Shown here one piece after another: positions 47,408-55,581 of a stretch of DNA of 55,871 nt. Both the position numbers and the translations under genes were made by a program. The DNA is from Akkermansia muciniphila. Its GTDB lineage: Bacteria > Verrucomicrobiota > Verrucomicrobiia > Limisphaerales > BJHT01. Position 1 is the stretch's first letter; every line of letters begins with the position of its first letter. The notes beneath the pieces were generated by a model. It saw nothing but the letters and a program-made list of their open reading frames with translations. It ran no database searches and was not told the DNA's origin. The DNA is taken from assembly GCA_945861535.1 (NCBI GenBank), contig CAMAUZ010000050.1:1-55871 (forward strand). Direction: 5' to 3'.

Positions 47408-48574
47408 TCACCGCCGGGTCTGCCATTCCTGAAAAGTCGCGTCGCTATGGAGTTGCTTCGCGAGGACGCGGTAGCCTTCGGTGAGCGGGTGGCTGGCGTC
47501 GGCGTAGAGGGGGCTGGCGAGGGGTTCGGGGACGAGGACGGGGACTTGGTTTTCCTTGAGCCACGCGGCGACGCCGTCGCGGAGCGCGCGGTAGGGGGCG
47601 CGGTTTTCGGCGGCCATCAGGTGTTCGTTGAAGGGGCCGACGACGACGAGGACGTCGTTGCCCCGCGCGCGCAGGAGGCGGGTCAGGCGCTGGAAGGCGG
47701 CCCATTGCAGCGAGGAGTCGAGCGTGACCCATTCGAAACGCGTGGTGCCTTCGCCGGTGGTGGACCACGGCTTGTGGCGCGCGCTGGCGGGGCCGCGCTC
47801 AGGGTCGTTCGCGGGCGCGGTGGGGACGCGGAGGGTAAGTTGCGCGAGCGGATTTTTGTACGTGTTGGGGCGGCCGGGTGGTTCGGCAGTGCCGGCTTCG
47901 AGGGTCCAGTCGGGGATGCTCTTCTGGTTAAACGAGACATTCTGCAGATGATTGACCCACGACAGGACGGGCAGGTTGCGCTCGACGAGTACGCCGAGAC
48001 GTTCGCTCGCGTCGGCGCGGTAGCAGGGGATGCGCGGGGAGAATTGTGGGACCAGGCGCGAGTGGTTGAAGCGCTCCTCCTTCTTGGTTTGCAGGTCGGC
48101 CTTGGGGCTGCTCAGCCAGAGCAGATTGCAGTTCAGGATGATTTTCCGGTGGTGCAACGCGCCGCCGTAGTGCTGCACGAGGCCCTCGAGCGCGAGCGGG
48201 AAGAGGCCGTTCACACCGGCGTTGACGAAGGCATCGGGCTGGCCGGCGGCCTGGTTTAGAAAGTGCGAGAGCGTGCCGTCGGGGAGGACGTATTCGCCCC
48301 AGATCACGGAGTCGCCGAGGAGCACGGCGTTGGTCGCGGGCAGTTCCTGAAGGCGGCGTTCGTAGAGCCAGTAGTCTTTGCTGAGCGTGTAGGGGATGCG
48401 GTAGTCGGGGCCGGTGTCGAACCGCTCGGCCTTTTTCCACACCCACGGAGCCGCCGCGAGGAGGACGAGGACGATGCCCGCGACGAGCCGCCACTGGCGC
48501 GCGTTGAGCCGCATCTCGTTGACGAACGGCGTGTCGGTCGCGGGCGGTTTGGGTGGTTTGGGTGCGTGGCTCAT
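47408..48574 (-). CDS. SGNH-fold partner of an MBOAT acyltransferase
   Basis: 388 residues from ATG 48574 (MSHAPKPPKPPATD). One N-terminal transmembrane helix (WRLVAGIVLVLLAAAPWVW) places the rest in the periplasm. VLLGDSVIWGEYVLPDGTLS carries the GDS nucleophile; VVVGPFNEHLM and PLYADASHPLTEGYRVLA contain the expected late Asp-x-x-His. This resembles DltD/AlgJ/AlgX-type proteins, which finish O-acetylation or acyl transfer on an exported polymer. The MBOAT gene 640 bp upstream on the same strand is the natural partner, now separated from it by a repeat island. Confidence 0.82.
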   Translation of the reverse strand: MSHAPKPPKPPATDTPFVNEMRLNARQWRLVAGIVLVLLAAAPWVWKKAERFDTGPDYRIPYTLSKDYWLYERRLQELPATNAVLLGDSVIWGEYVLPDGTLSHFLNQAAGQPDAFVNAGVNGLFPLALEGLVQHYGGALHHRKIILNCNLLWLSSPKADLQTKKEERFNHSRLVPQFSPRIPCYRADASERLGVLVERNLPVLSWVNHLQNVSFNQKSIPDWTLEAGTAEPPGRPNTYKNPLAQLTLRVPTAPANDPERGPASARHKPWSTTGEGTTRFEWVTLDSSLQWAAFQRLTRLLRARGNDVLVVVGPFNEHLMAAENRAPYRALRDGVAAWLKENQVPVLVPEPLASPLYADASHPLTEGYRVLAKQLHSDATFQEWQTRR

Positions 48575-48609
48575 CGCAGGAGCGTGCGTGGAATGGAAAC
48601 GGGAATTTT

Positions 48610-49190
48610 GACCACAGAGACACGATGAACACAGAGGAAGACGGGAGGCTGCGCTTGCAGCGAGCAGCCGCCGAGTTCCTGTTTCAGAGTATCGCCGCGC
48701 GGTTCCCGTCCCGGAGGGACGCCGGAGGAGATTAGCCGGGGGCAAGTTCGCGTCAGCGGACGCAGCCCCCGGAAACCGTGCCGCGTGGCTCCGTGCCCCA
48801 ACGGGGCATCGAAGAAAATGGCCCGGGGCGACGAGGGGCGGCGGAAATGCTGCGGCGAGGATGCCGCCAAGAAATTCTTCGATACCCCGCTGGGGCATGG
48901 TCCGTTCGGCGACGCAACCGGGGGCCGCGCCCGCTGCGCGGACTTGCCCCCGGCTAATTTCCTCCGGCGTCCCTCCGGGACAAAGAGCAAAGCGTTGGCG
49001 ACAATTTTTGGGGCTGACGGCCAGCAGCCAGGCCAGGGGAAAAATCCTCGCGGCACACGAGGATTTTGCAGAGTGGTAGTAGAGAAAAAAACGAGAGGCT
49101 GCGCCCGCAGCGAGCAGCCCCCAATCAGAGACCAAAAGCCGCCCGCCCCATTCTTTGTCTTCTCTGTGTTCATCGTGTCTCTGTGGTTAA
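48610..49190. repeat. Repeat island splitting the SGNH/MBOAT pair
   Basis: Outer brackets: octamer array 48610-48640 (ACCACAGAGACACGATGAAC...) and its inverse 49158-49190. Next layer: GGGAGGCTGCG and GAGAGGCTGCG copies. Core: stem-loop 48708-48981 (GTCCCGGAGGGAC arms with ATTAGCCGGGGGCAAG), homologous to 32660-32969. A third unit at 49041-49088 is shared with 14316-14363. No gene is visible in these 580 bp. Confidence 0.85.
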
Positions 49191-49215
49191 AAAACATGTC
49201 CATCTGATCGGTGAC

Positions 49216-50817
49216 TCAGAATTGGAAGTAGATGAACGCCCCGCCGCCCGATGAGCAGAGGAACAGGTAGAGGATCATCAGCACCGCCCCGCCCACGCGG
49301 ACGAAGCTCGTCTGCAACACCGGCCGCCACTTGGATTCCAAGCACATCTGGTAGAGCCAGATCACCGCGATGATGCCGAGCATGAGCAGGGGCATCTCGG
49401 GGTCCGACCAGCCGGTGGTGAAGACGCGCTGCACGATGAGGAGCGCGTCGGGGAGCGAGCTGGCGCGGAAGAAAATCCACGCGAAGCAGACGAACGCGAA
49501 CACACCGAGCTGCTTGAGCAAACGCGGCACGCGGTCGCGGTAGAAGGCCGAGTTTTCCAGCTCGCGCGTCACCATCACGCCGAACGCATGGAGCAGGCCC
49601 CAGATCACAAACGTCCACGCCGCGCCGTGCCAGATGCCGGAGATGAAGAAGGTGATGAACAGGTTGCGATACATCTTGAACGTCCCCTCCTTGTTGCCGC
49701 CGAGCGGGATGTAGAGGTAGTCGCGGAACCACGTCGAGAGGCTGATGTGCCAGCGGCCCCAGAATTCGCCGAGGCCGGTCGCGAGGTAGGGGTTGTTGAA
49801 GTTCAACATGAGGTTGAAACCCATCACCTTCGCGATGCCGCGCGCCATGTCGGTGTAGCCGCTGAAGTCGAAGAAAATCTGCCACGCGAAGGCGACGGTG
49901 CCGAGGACCAGCGCGGGCGCGCCGCAGGCCTTGGGGTTGTCGTACACGCGCTCGACGTAATAGGAGAGGTAGTTGGCCAGCGCGAGTTTCTTGAAGAGTC
50001 CCACGAGAAAAAGCGAGAGGCCGTCGGTAACATCGCGCGTGGTGATTTTCGGAAACTCGTAGAACTGCGGCAGCAGATGCGACGCGCGTTCGATAGGTCC
50101 GGCCATGAGCTGCGGGAAGAAACTCACGAACGCGGCGAAACGGACGAAGTTCCGCTCGCGATGCACGCGACCGCGGTAGAAGTCGATGCTGTAGCTCATC
50201 GACTGAAAGGTGAAAAACGAGATACCCACGGGCAGGACGTAGGCTGCGCCGAAAGGCATGAGCGTCGCGGGATCGGGCAGCGTGGCGGCGACGTGCAGGC
50301 GGGCGAGCAGGGCGTTGCAATTTTCGACGAGGAACTGCGCGTATTTGAAAAACAGCAGGATCGCGAGGTTGTTCACGATGCTCACGCCGAGCCACACCAG
50401 GCGGCTCGCGAAGAACGCGCCCACCGCCATGAGCGCGAAGATCAGCGTGAGCACGGCCATCGTCGGCCGCAGCGTGGGCAGGCCCGCGACGGACATCGCG
50501 AGGAAGCCCAGCGCGCCGAGACTCGAGGCGATGAACGCGTACTTCAGCACCTTGTCGTGGGTGTGGAGATGCGCCAACCGCGCGCGCAGGCTGGCCCGAG
50601 GCTGATCGCGCGGGCAGTGATCCATCAAGGCGACGAGGATGAAATCCAGCGCCGTCGAGTAGCCGACCAGAAGGAGGTAGTAGGGATTCCACCAGCCGTA
50701 GAAAACATAGGAGGCAAGCAGCAGCCACGGAATCCACAGCCGGGTTTTGCGCAGCAGGACAAAGCCTGGCACCACGACCAGCAGGAAGAGGAAGAAAGGC
50801 CAGGTGTGGAAGAGCAT
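49216..50817 (-). CDS. MBOAT-family O-acyltransferase (AlgI-like)
   Basis: 533 residues with about ten hydrophobic helices. Typical start MLFHTWPFFLFLLVVVPGF, then FFTFQSMSYSIDFYRG, FFPQLMAGPIERASHLLPQF, FDFSGYTDMARGIAKVMGF and NPYLATGLGEFWGRWHISLS. WFRDYLYIPLGGNKEG and catalytic His397 in ISGIWHGAAWTFVIWG follow. This is the AlgI/PatA-like branch that carries acetyl groups across the inner membrane for O-acetylation of an exopolysaccharide or cell-wall polymer. The partner SGNH protein is encoded downstream. Confidence 0.93.
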   Translation of the reverse strand: MLFHTWPFFLFLLVVVPGFVLLRKTRLWIPWLLLASYVFYGWWNPYYLLLVGYSTALDFILVALMDHCPRDQPRASLRARLAHLHTHDKVLKYAFIASSLGALGFLAMSVAGLPTLRPTMAVLTLIFALMAVGAFFASRLVWLGVSIVNNLAILLFFKYAQFLVENCNALLARLHVAATLPDPATLMPFGAAYVLPVGISFFTFQSMSYSIDFYRGRVHRERNFVRFAAFVSFFPQLMAGPIERASHLLPQFYEFPKITTRDVTDGLSLFLVGLFKKLALANYLSYYVERVYDNPKACGAPALVLGTVAFAWQIFFDFSGYTDMARGIAKVMGFNLMLNFNNPYLATGLGEFWGRWHISLSTWFRDYLYIPLGGNKEGTFKMYRNLFITFFISGIWHGAAWTFVIWGLLHAFGVMVTRELENSAFYRDRVPRLLKQLGVFAFVCFAWIFFRASSLPDALLIVQRVFTTGWSDPEMPLLMLGIIAVIWLYQMCLESKWRPVLQTSFVRVGGAVLMILYLFLCSSGGGAFIYFQF

Positions 50818-50838
50818 GGTGGGCGGGCGGTCAGGTGG

Positions 50839-50964
50839 TCAGCTCGTCGCGGCCGTCAACCGCACCAGCACGATCTGCCCGCCGTTGGTCTCAGGATCGG
50901 AAAGGATCAGGCAGCGGTGATGCGGCGGTTCCTTGCTCTTGAGCGCGGTGCCCAGGCGGATCAT
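50839..50964 (-). CDS. 41-residue ORF overlapping the Panacea gene, possible truncated toxin
   Basis: MIRLGTALKSKEPPHHRCLI...LTAATS, 41 codons. The ATG overlaps the stop of the Panacea-domain gene as ATGA, a strong sign of coupled translation. Genes in this position next to Panacea/SocA-like antitoxins usually encode larger proteins that begin in a similar way (short beta-rich start, then a segment like CLILSDPETN followed by VLVRLT). Here a stop occurs after 41 residues and the MBOAT gene begins 22 bp later. So the ORF is either a truncated toxin or a genuinely small one. Frame support comes only from position and motif resemblance. Confidence 0.5.
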   Translation of the reverse strand: MIRLGTALKSKEPPHHRCLILSDPETNGGQIVLVRLTAATS

Positions 50965-51521
50965 GCGGGCATGAAGATTTCGTCGAGCTGGTTCAACTCC
51001 ACCGCCTCCTGGGTCAAGCGGTGGATTTGTTCGGGGGTCTTGGCCAGGACCATGCCGATGCGCTCGACCGCAATCGGCGCGCATCCGCGGGCGATGGGCG
51101 TCCACTCGGCGCAGTGCGCGTGACACCAGTCCACGAGTTCCCACTGGTCCTTGCCGCCGTGTTCCGCCCAGATCTCGTCCAGCAGCGCCACCTCGGCATC
51201 GGCCAGGTGTTCCCGCTCGGGCATTCGCTCCAACTGAATGTCGTGATTCCGCCGGTCGCTCACGCATTGCTCCCACCGGGTGTCGCTCTCGCCGACCAGG
51301 CGTCCCGCGTTAATGAGGTCGAGGAGCTCGCTCGTCACCGGCCCGTTGCGCATGGAGAGGTAGTCACCGCCGGCCACGGGGATTCCGCGCCGGTCCAGCG
51401 ACAGGCGATCGAGCAGATACACGAGCTTCACCAGTTTCATGATGTTCATGCGTCCACCGCCGTGCTGCAGGAGCAGGCACGCGACCTCCGTCGCCTTCCT
51501 GAGGTTGAATCGAAAGTTCAT
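50961..51521 (-). CDS. Panacea/SocA-domain (DUF4065-like) antitoxin-type protein
   Basis: 186 residues from ATG 51521 (MNFRFNLRKATEVA). Motifs of the Panacea/SocA-like domain: LLLQHGGGRMNIMKLVKLVYLLDR (the typical 'kLvYl.d' helix), GDYLSMRNGPVTSELLDLIN (Y..M..GPV signature), then LLDEIWAEHGGKDQWELVDW. The family occurs as the constant antitoxin partner of many unrelated toxins and as a proteolytic adaptor. Next gene downstream overlaps by 4 bp. Confidence 0.82.
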   Translation of the reverse strand: MNFRFNLRKATEVACLLLQHGGGRMNIMKLVKLVYLLDRLSLDRRGIPVAGGDYLSMRNGPVTSELLDLINAGRLVGESDTRWEQCVSDRRNHDIQLERMPEREHLADAEVALLDEIWAEHGGKDQWELVDWCHAHCAEWTPIARGCAPIAVERIGMVLAKTPEQIHRLTQEAVELNQLDEIFMPA

Positions 51522-51679
51522 TCTTCCAGAAAGCTTGCACCGTGCTCGGCGGGCCTTCAATCAATGAAAACTTAGCAGAGCGAACGCGGGTTCATCCCGA
51601 AATGGTAGGCTGGTATCCTGGAACGAAAGAGTTGCGCAGCGGGCTTCCCCCTTTTTTTCCGGCTGCTACCTTTGACCGC
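51522..51679. other. Divergent control region of two TA-like modules
   Basis: 158 bp between the Panacea gene (minus) and the MNT gene (plus). It is AT-richer than its surroundings (for example CAATCAATGAAAACTTAG), as expected for divergent promoters; no operator could be defined by eye. Confidence 0.4.
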
Positions 51680-52000
51680 ATGAAAACACTCAGCCCGGAA
51701 CTGCTCGCCGAAGTGACGCGGCGGTTGTCCGAGGAACTGCAGCCCGAGGGCATCTGGTTGTTTGGCTCGCACGCTTGGGGCACTCCGGATGAAGAAAGCG
51801 ATCTCGATCTGCTGGTGGTCGTGCCGGAAAGCGATGAGCCGCCCATTCAGCGCATGCGGCGGGCGCATCGCTGCCTGCGGGGGCTGGGGCTGGCCAAGGA
51901 TGTGCTGGTGAAGACCCGCGCGGAATTCGACCGCCTCCGCGCCCTGCCTTCGACGCTCGATCACCTCGTGTTTCAGCGGGGCCGCAAACTCTATGGATGA
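51680..52000 (+). CDS. MNT-type nucleotidyltransferase (HEPN/MNT module)
   Basis: 106 residues from ATG 51680 (MKTLSPELLAEVTRRL); an upstream start at 51542 would add an implausible leader. Minimal nucleotidyltransferase signature GSHAWGTPDEESDLDLLVVV with the GS and D-x-D. Members modify or neutralise HEPN partners. Its stop overlaps the HEPN ATG by 8 bp, so the pair is translationally coupled in the order MNT-HEPN. Confidence 0.9.
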   Translation: MKTLSPELLAEVTRRLSEELQPEGIWLFGSHAWGTPDEESDLDLLVVVPESDEPPIQRMRRAHRCLRGLGLAKDVLVKTRAEFDRLRALPSTLDHLVFQRGRKLYG

Positions 52001-52406
52001 CACCAAACGCCAGTGGGTGCGGTCCTGGCTCGTCAAAGCCGAAAGCGACCTGCGCTCCGCCCGCGCCTTGGCGGGGTTGGCCGAACCGGCCACGGACACG
52101 GCGGTGTACCACTGCCAGCAAGCCGCCGAGAAGGCGCTCAAAGGCTACCTTGCCTTTCGCGATCAACCCTTGGCGCGCACCCACGATCTGGAGCGCCTCG
52201 TCGAGTTGGCCACGGAACTCGACTCCGCGTTTGCGCCGCTCGAAGTCCAGGCCGACACCTTGAACCCATACGCCACCGCCTTTCGTTATCCCGATACCTT
52301 GGGAGTGCTCTTCCCGTCGGACTTGGAAGTGGCGACGGCAATCGAGCACGCCCAGACGATTTGCAATTTCGTCTTGGGCCGGCTCCCGGCCGAAGTCCGG
52401 CCCTGA
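51993..52406 (+). CDS. HEPN-domain protein, partner of MNT
   Basis: 137 residues. Motifs of the COG2250-like HEPN group: WLVKAESDLRSARALAG, YHCQQAAEKALKGYLAFRD, ARTHDLERLVELA, YATAFRYPD. I do not find a clear R-x4-6-H ribonuclease motif in the usual C-terminal position; the RTHDL segment is the only Arg/His pairing. So it may be a non-catalytic HEPN partner, or the ribonuclease site differs. Overlaps the MNT gene by 8 bp. Confidence 0.88.
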   Translation: MDDTKRQWVRSWLVKAESDLRSARALAGLAEPATDTAVYHCQQAAEKALKGYLAFRDQPLARTHDLERLVELATELDSAFAPLEVQADTLNPYATAFRYPDTLGVLFPSDLEVATAIEHAQTICNFVLGRLPAEVRP

Positions 52407-52627
52407 AGCCCGCAGCGCTAAAAGGATCGCCAGCCGGCTCGAAGGTCATCCTCAGCGAAGCATAGGCCGGTGCCGTCAGGATAATGCGGGCGCGGTCGGC
52501 GGAAGGGAGCGGAGCGCGGCAACGATGCGGCTTCGGTGTGCCGCGTCCGGGCGGGTGCCAACGGGGGGCGACGTTTGGACGGTGAAGCGGCGTGAACGCC
52601 GCGCGCCGGGCGCGAACTGGAGCGCGC
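52407..52627. repeat. Imperfect palindromic element
   Basis: 52509-52610: GGAGCGCGGCAACGATGCGG on the left against GAAGCGGCGTGAACGCCGCG on the right; degenerate member of the GGAGCGCGG family. No gene in the gap. Confidence 0.6.
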
Positions 52628-53557
52628 TCACTTCCCTGCGGCCGCCGCCGTGGCGCGGCGGACGCAGCGGAAGCCGTAGATGTCGTAGCCGAAGCAGGTG
52701 TCGGCGGAGCCGGGGCTTTCGTTGTAGCGATAGCCGGAGCGGCAGTTGTCGGCGCTGAAACGCCACGCGCCGCCGCGCAGGACTTTGTTTTTTCCATCGG
52801 CGGGACCGGGGGGATCGTGCTTCGGCGCGGTGGTGTAGTAATCCACGGCGTAGAAGTCGTGGCACCAGTGCCAGACGTTGCCAACGATGTCGTAGAGGCC
52901 CCAGGGGTTGGGCTGTTTCTGGCCGACGGGATGCGGCTTGCCGCCGGCGTTTTTGTCGAGCCAGGCGTAGTCGCCGGCCTTGGCGGGAGACGTGCCGAAG
53001 AAGTAGGGCGTGGTGGTGCCGGCGCGGCAGGCGTATTCCCATTCGGCTTCGGTGGGCAGGCGGTAGCCGTCGGCGGTGAAGTCGCACTTGAGGGTCGCGA
53101 GGTCGTAGCAGGGTTTGAGGCCCTCGGCTTCGGAGCGCTTGTTGCAGAACTTGGCGGCGTCGGACCAGCGGAGTTGTTCGACGGGATTTTGTCCGCCTTT
53201 CCAGCGCGAGGGATTGGTGCCCATCAGCTTTTGAAACTGGTCCTGGGTGACGAGGTGCTTGTCCATCAGGAAGGCGCTCACGGAGACTTCGTGCGGCGGG
53301 GCGTCCACTTCGTCCTTATCGCCCATCAAAAATTTGCCGGCGGGGATGGGGACGAGGGCGGCGGATGCGGCGGGCGCGTTGGGCGTGGCGGGCGCGGCGG
53401 CAGCCGGCGCGGCGGACAGTGCCGGGTTGGCAGGTTTCGCGGCCGTGACGGGTGGCGTGGGCGTGCCGGAGTCAGCGGGTTTTTCGCCGCACGCCGAGAG
53501 CACGATCGCGGCCGCGAGCGGGGCCAGCCAACGCAAGGAGAGGAGTTGTTTAGTCAT
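52628..53557 (-). CDS. FGE/SUMF1-family lipoprotein
   Basis: 309 residues from ATG 53557 (MTKQLLSLRWLAPLAAAIVL); lipobox LSAC, followed by a Pro/Ala-rich linker of about 50 residues. Formylglycine-generating-enzyme-like fold: LVPIPAGKFLMGDKDEVDAP, MDKHLVTQDQFQKLMG, NPVEQLRWSDAAKFCNKRSE, YRLPTEAEWEYACRAGTTTP, WGLYDIVGNVWHWCHDFY, LRGGAWRFSADNCRSGYRYN and YGFRCVRR. The active-site Cys pair of true FGE is not clearly conserved, so it may be a binding variant. Such proteins are often activators or substrates of PVC sulfatase systems; no sulfatase is in the window. Confidence 0.88.
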   Translation of the reverse strand: MTKQLLSLRWLAPLAAAIVLSACGEKPADSGTPTPPVTAAKPANPALSAAPAAAAPATPNAPAASAALVPIPAGKFLMGDKDEVDAPPHEVSVSAFLMDKHLVTQDQFQKLMGTNPSRWKGGQNPVEQLRWSDAAKFCNKRSEAEGLKPCYDLATLKCDFTADGYRLPTEAEWEYACRAGTTTPYFFGTSPAKAGDYAWLDKNAGGKPHPVGQKQPNPWGLYDIVGNVWHWCHDFYAVDYYTTAPKHDPPGPADGKNKVLRGGAWRFSADNCRSGYRYNESPGSADTCFGYDIYGFRCVRRATAAAAGK

Positions 53558-53587
53558 GGAGCGAGTCAGTTTCACCAGCGCGGGCAT

Positions 53588-53622
53588 TTCGTCCGTGTCC
53601 ATCCGTGTTAATCCGTGGTTTC
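53588..53622 (-). repeat. ACACGGAT octamer array, single
   Basis: Minus strand: ACCACGGATTAACACGGATG followed by GACACGGAC with an 8-bp beat. Related to the pair at 24575-24704. It lies between the FGE-like gene and the next gene. Confidence 0.75.
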
Positions 53623-53646
53623 AAATTTCCGTCCGAGCATTCCGCG

Positions 53647-55581
53647 TCAGTAATCGGCCCAGATTTCGTAGCCGTCGGCGTGGCGCAGCACCTGGCGGCA
53701 GCGGGCGCGGATGTCCTCGGCGGCGGCGACCGCCTTGGGCAGTTCGGCGCAAGTGTAGCCGGCTTCCTGATAGAGCTTGCGCGTGACGGTGTGGCATTGC
53801 GCGAGCACGTAATCCTGCGCGCCGCCCATGCCGCGCCACGCCTTCAGGAGCGCCGCGTAGGTTTTCAAATTGTCGGGGTCGGCCTTGCTCGCGAGGGCCA
53901 TGGTCTGTTTCGCGAGGTCGGCGGCGTGGTCGAGCGACTTCATGTTTTCCTTCTGCACCTCGTACTCCTGCGGGATCACCTGCACGATCGCTTCGAGGTT
54001 CTCGAGGAACGGCTTCAAGTCCGGCGCGGCCTGGCTTTTCGCCCGGAGATGCTGGGTGAGGTCGGCGGCGAAACGCTGATACTCGGCGATGCGGTCAAGG
54101 TGACAGCGCACGAAGAAGATCATGTCCTCGATGGCATCGGCGATGAAGGCCTGCTTCCCGGTTTCTTCCTTCGCCTTGAAGATCGCCTCGATCGCCTCGG
54201 TGTAGCCGCAGGTGCAGGCGCGATGCACGCTCTCCCCGCCGCGGCGATGATGCGTGCGCAGCTTGCGTCCGGCGGGATCGAGGATCGCCTCGCTCATCGG
54301 GCGGCCGAGCGTGGCTTTGAGAATGTCCACCGGGGTCGTGACGGTCGCGGGCGTCTCGCGGGCTTCGAGGAAATAAACCAGCGCGTCGCCCTTCGGCGGC
54401 ACCTTCTTGCCAAGGCGCAGGAACGCCGTCTCGCCCTCGAACCACGCCGGAAAATCATAGTTGCCGGCAACCCCGCGCCAGACCGTGCCCTTGGCCTGTC
54501 GGAACGCATACGTGGTCCGCGTGCCCGCCTCGAACAACTGCGTTTTCCACTTCGCCGGGAACGGCCGCTGCCACGCGAGCGCGACATCTTTCTCGAGGAA
54601 AATGGCCTTCAACGGTTCGCGATGCCACAGCGCGGGCGCGGACAGCAAGGCGAGGAAAAAACTCTGACCGTCGCCCTGCAACTCGAGCGATTCGATGCGC
54701 CGCCGGCCGTCGGCCTCGGCGAGGCCGAGGCGCACCTGCTGCTGTCCCTTCGGCCACGTCACGACCAGCATCCGGTCGCCGCCGGGTTGGAGGCCCACGA
54801 ACATATTTTCCGCGGGAACGGCGAGGGACTTCGCCTCGGGAAACGCCGCCGGATCGTAAATGAGATCGTCGCCGATGAAGCTGGGCAGCACGCCGTACTC
54901 GAGGGCACTCAGCACCCGCAGGCCCTTCGACGCGCCCGTCGGTTTCAGTTCGACGATCTCGTTCCGGCCAAACGAAAACAGCGCGGTTTCGCCCGGCGCG
55001 CCTGTCCCCGCACCCGCGCCCGCCCCGGCGTTTGCGCCCGCGCCGCCATAGGTGACCTCGAGCACGATTTCGTCCCCGGCATTGCGAATGGTGGTGACGC
55101 GGCTCCTGCCTGCGGGCGCACCGGCGGCGGTCGCGAGCGGGAGGATCTCGGCGATTTTGCGACCGCGCGCAGTCACTGCGGCGGTGGCGGCGTTGGTGGT
55201 CGCGGGCAGCTCGGCACCGGCTTTCGCGTAAATCGTCACCGTGCCGCGTGTGGACGAAAACACCGCGAGCAGGCTGGGATTCTCGACCACCGCATCGCCT
55301 GTGAACGCGTGCTCGCGCCCCCAGTAGCCGGGATCGGAAATCGCCTTGGCCGGGCTGGCTTCAAACGCGAACAACTCCGTCGGCACGGCCTTCCAGCCGG
55401 TGCGATTCGCGGGCGCGGTGGCGTCGGCCAGCGGCGCGTCCGTGTCCCACAGGACGACCCCCGGCGCGCTGAACGCCGGCAGATTGCCGCCCAGAACTAT
55501 CGCGCCGACGAGCGCCGCGAACCGCGCCGCGCGGCGCCACGAGACCTGATTCCACTGCCCGAAAGTTTGTTTCGCATTCAT
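53647..55581 (-). CDS. Large secreted protein, function unknown
   Basis: 644 residues from ATG 55581 (MNAKQTFGQWNQVSWRRAAR then a hydrophobic signal, ALVGAIVLGGNLPAFSAPG). I recognise no family. Residues 30-330 are beta-rich with an Ala/Gly-rich tract near 185-200. Residues 420-640 are helical (MSEAILDPAGRKLRTHHRRG, YTEAIEAIFKAKEETGKQA, IAEYQRFAADLTQHLRAKS), with cysteines in CTCGY and C-x-L pairs. A lone gene, same strand as the FGE-like gene 89 bp downstream of it, so they may be co-transcribed. Confidence 0.75.
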   Translation of the reverse strand: MNAKQTFGQWNQVSWRRAARFAALVGAIVLGGNLPAFSAPGVVLWDTDAPLADATAPANRTGWKAVPTELFAFEASPAKAISDPGYWGREHAFTGDAVVENPSLLAVFSSTRGTVTIYAKAGAELPATTNAATAAVTARGRKIAEILPLATAAGAPAGRSRVTTIRNAGDEIVLEVTYGGAGANAGAGAGAGTGAPGETALFSFGRNEIVELKPTGASKGLRVLSALEYGVLPSFIGDDLIYDPAAFPEAKSLAVPAENMFVGLQPGGDRMLVVTWPKGQQQVRLGLAEADGRRRIESLELQGDGQSFFLALLSAPALWHREPLKAIFLEKDVALAWQRPFPAKWKTQLFEAGTRTTYAFRQAKGTVWRGVAGNYDFPAWFEGETAFLRLGKKVPPKGDALVYFLEARETPATVTTPVDILKATLGRPMSEAILDPAGRKLRTHHRRGGESVHRACTCGYTEAIEAIFKAKEETGKQAFIADAIEDMIFFVRCHLDRIAEYQRFAADLTQHLRAKSQAAPDLKPFLENLEAIVQVIPQEYEVQKENMKSLDHAADLAKQTMALASKADPDNLKTYAALLKAWRGMGGAQDYVLAQCHTVTRKLYQEAGYTCAELPKAVAAAEDIRARCRQVLRHADGYEIWADY

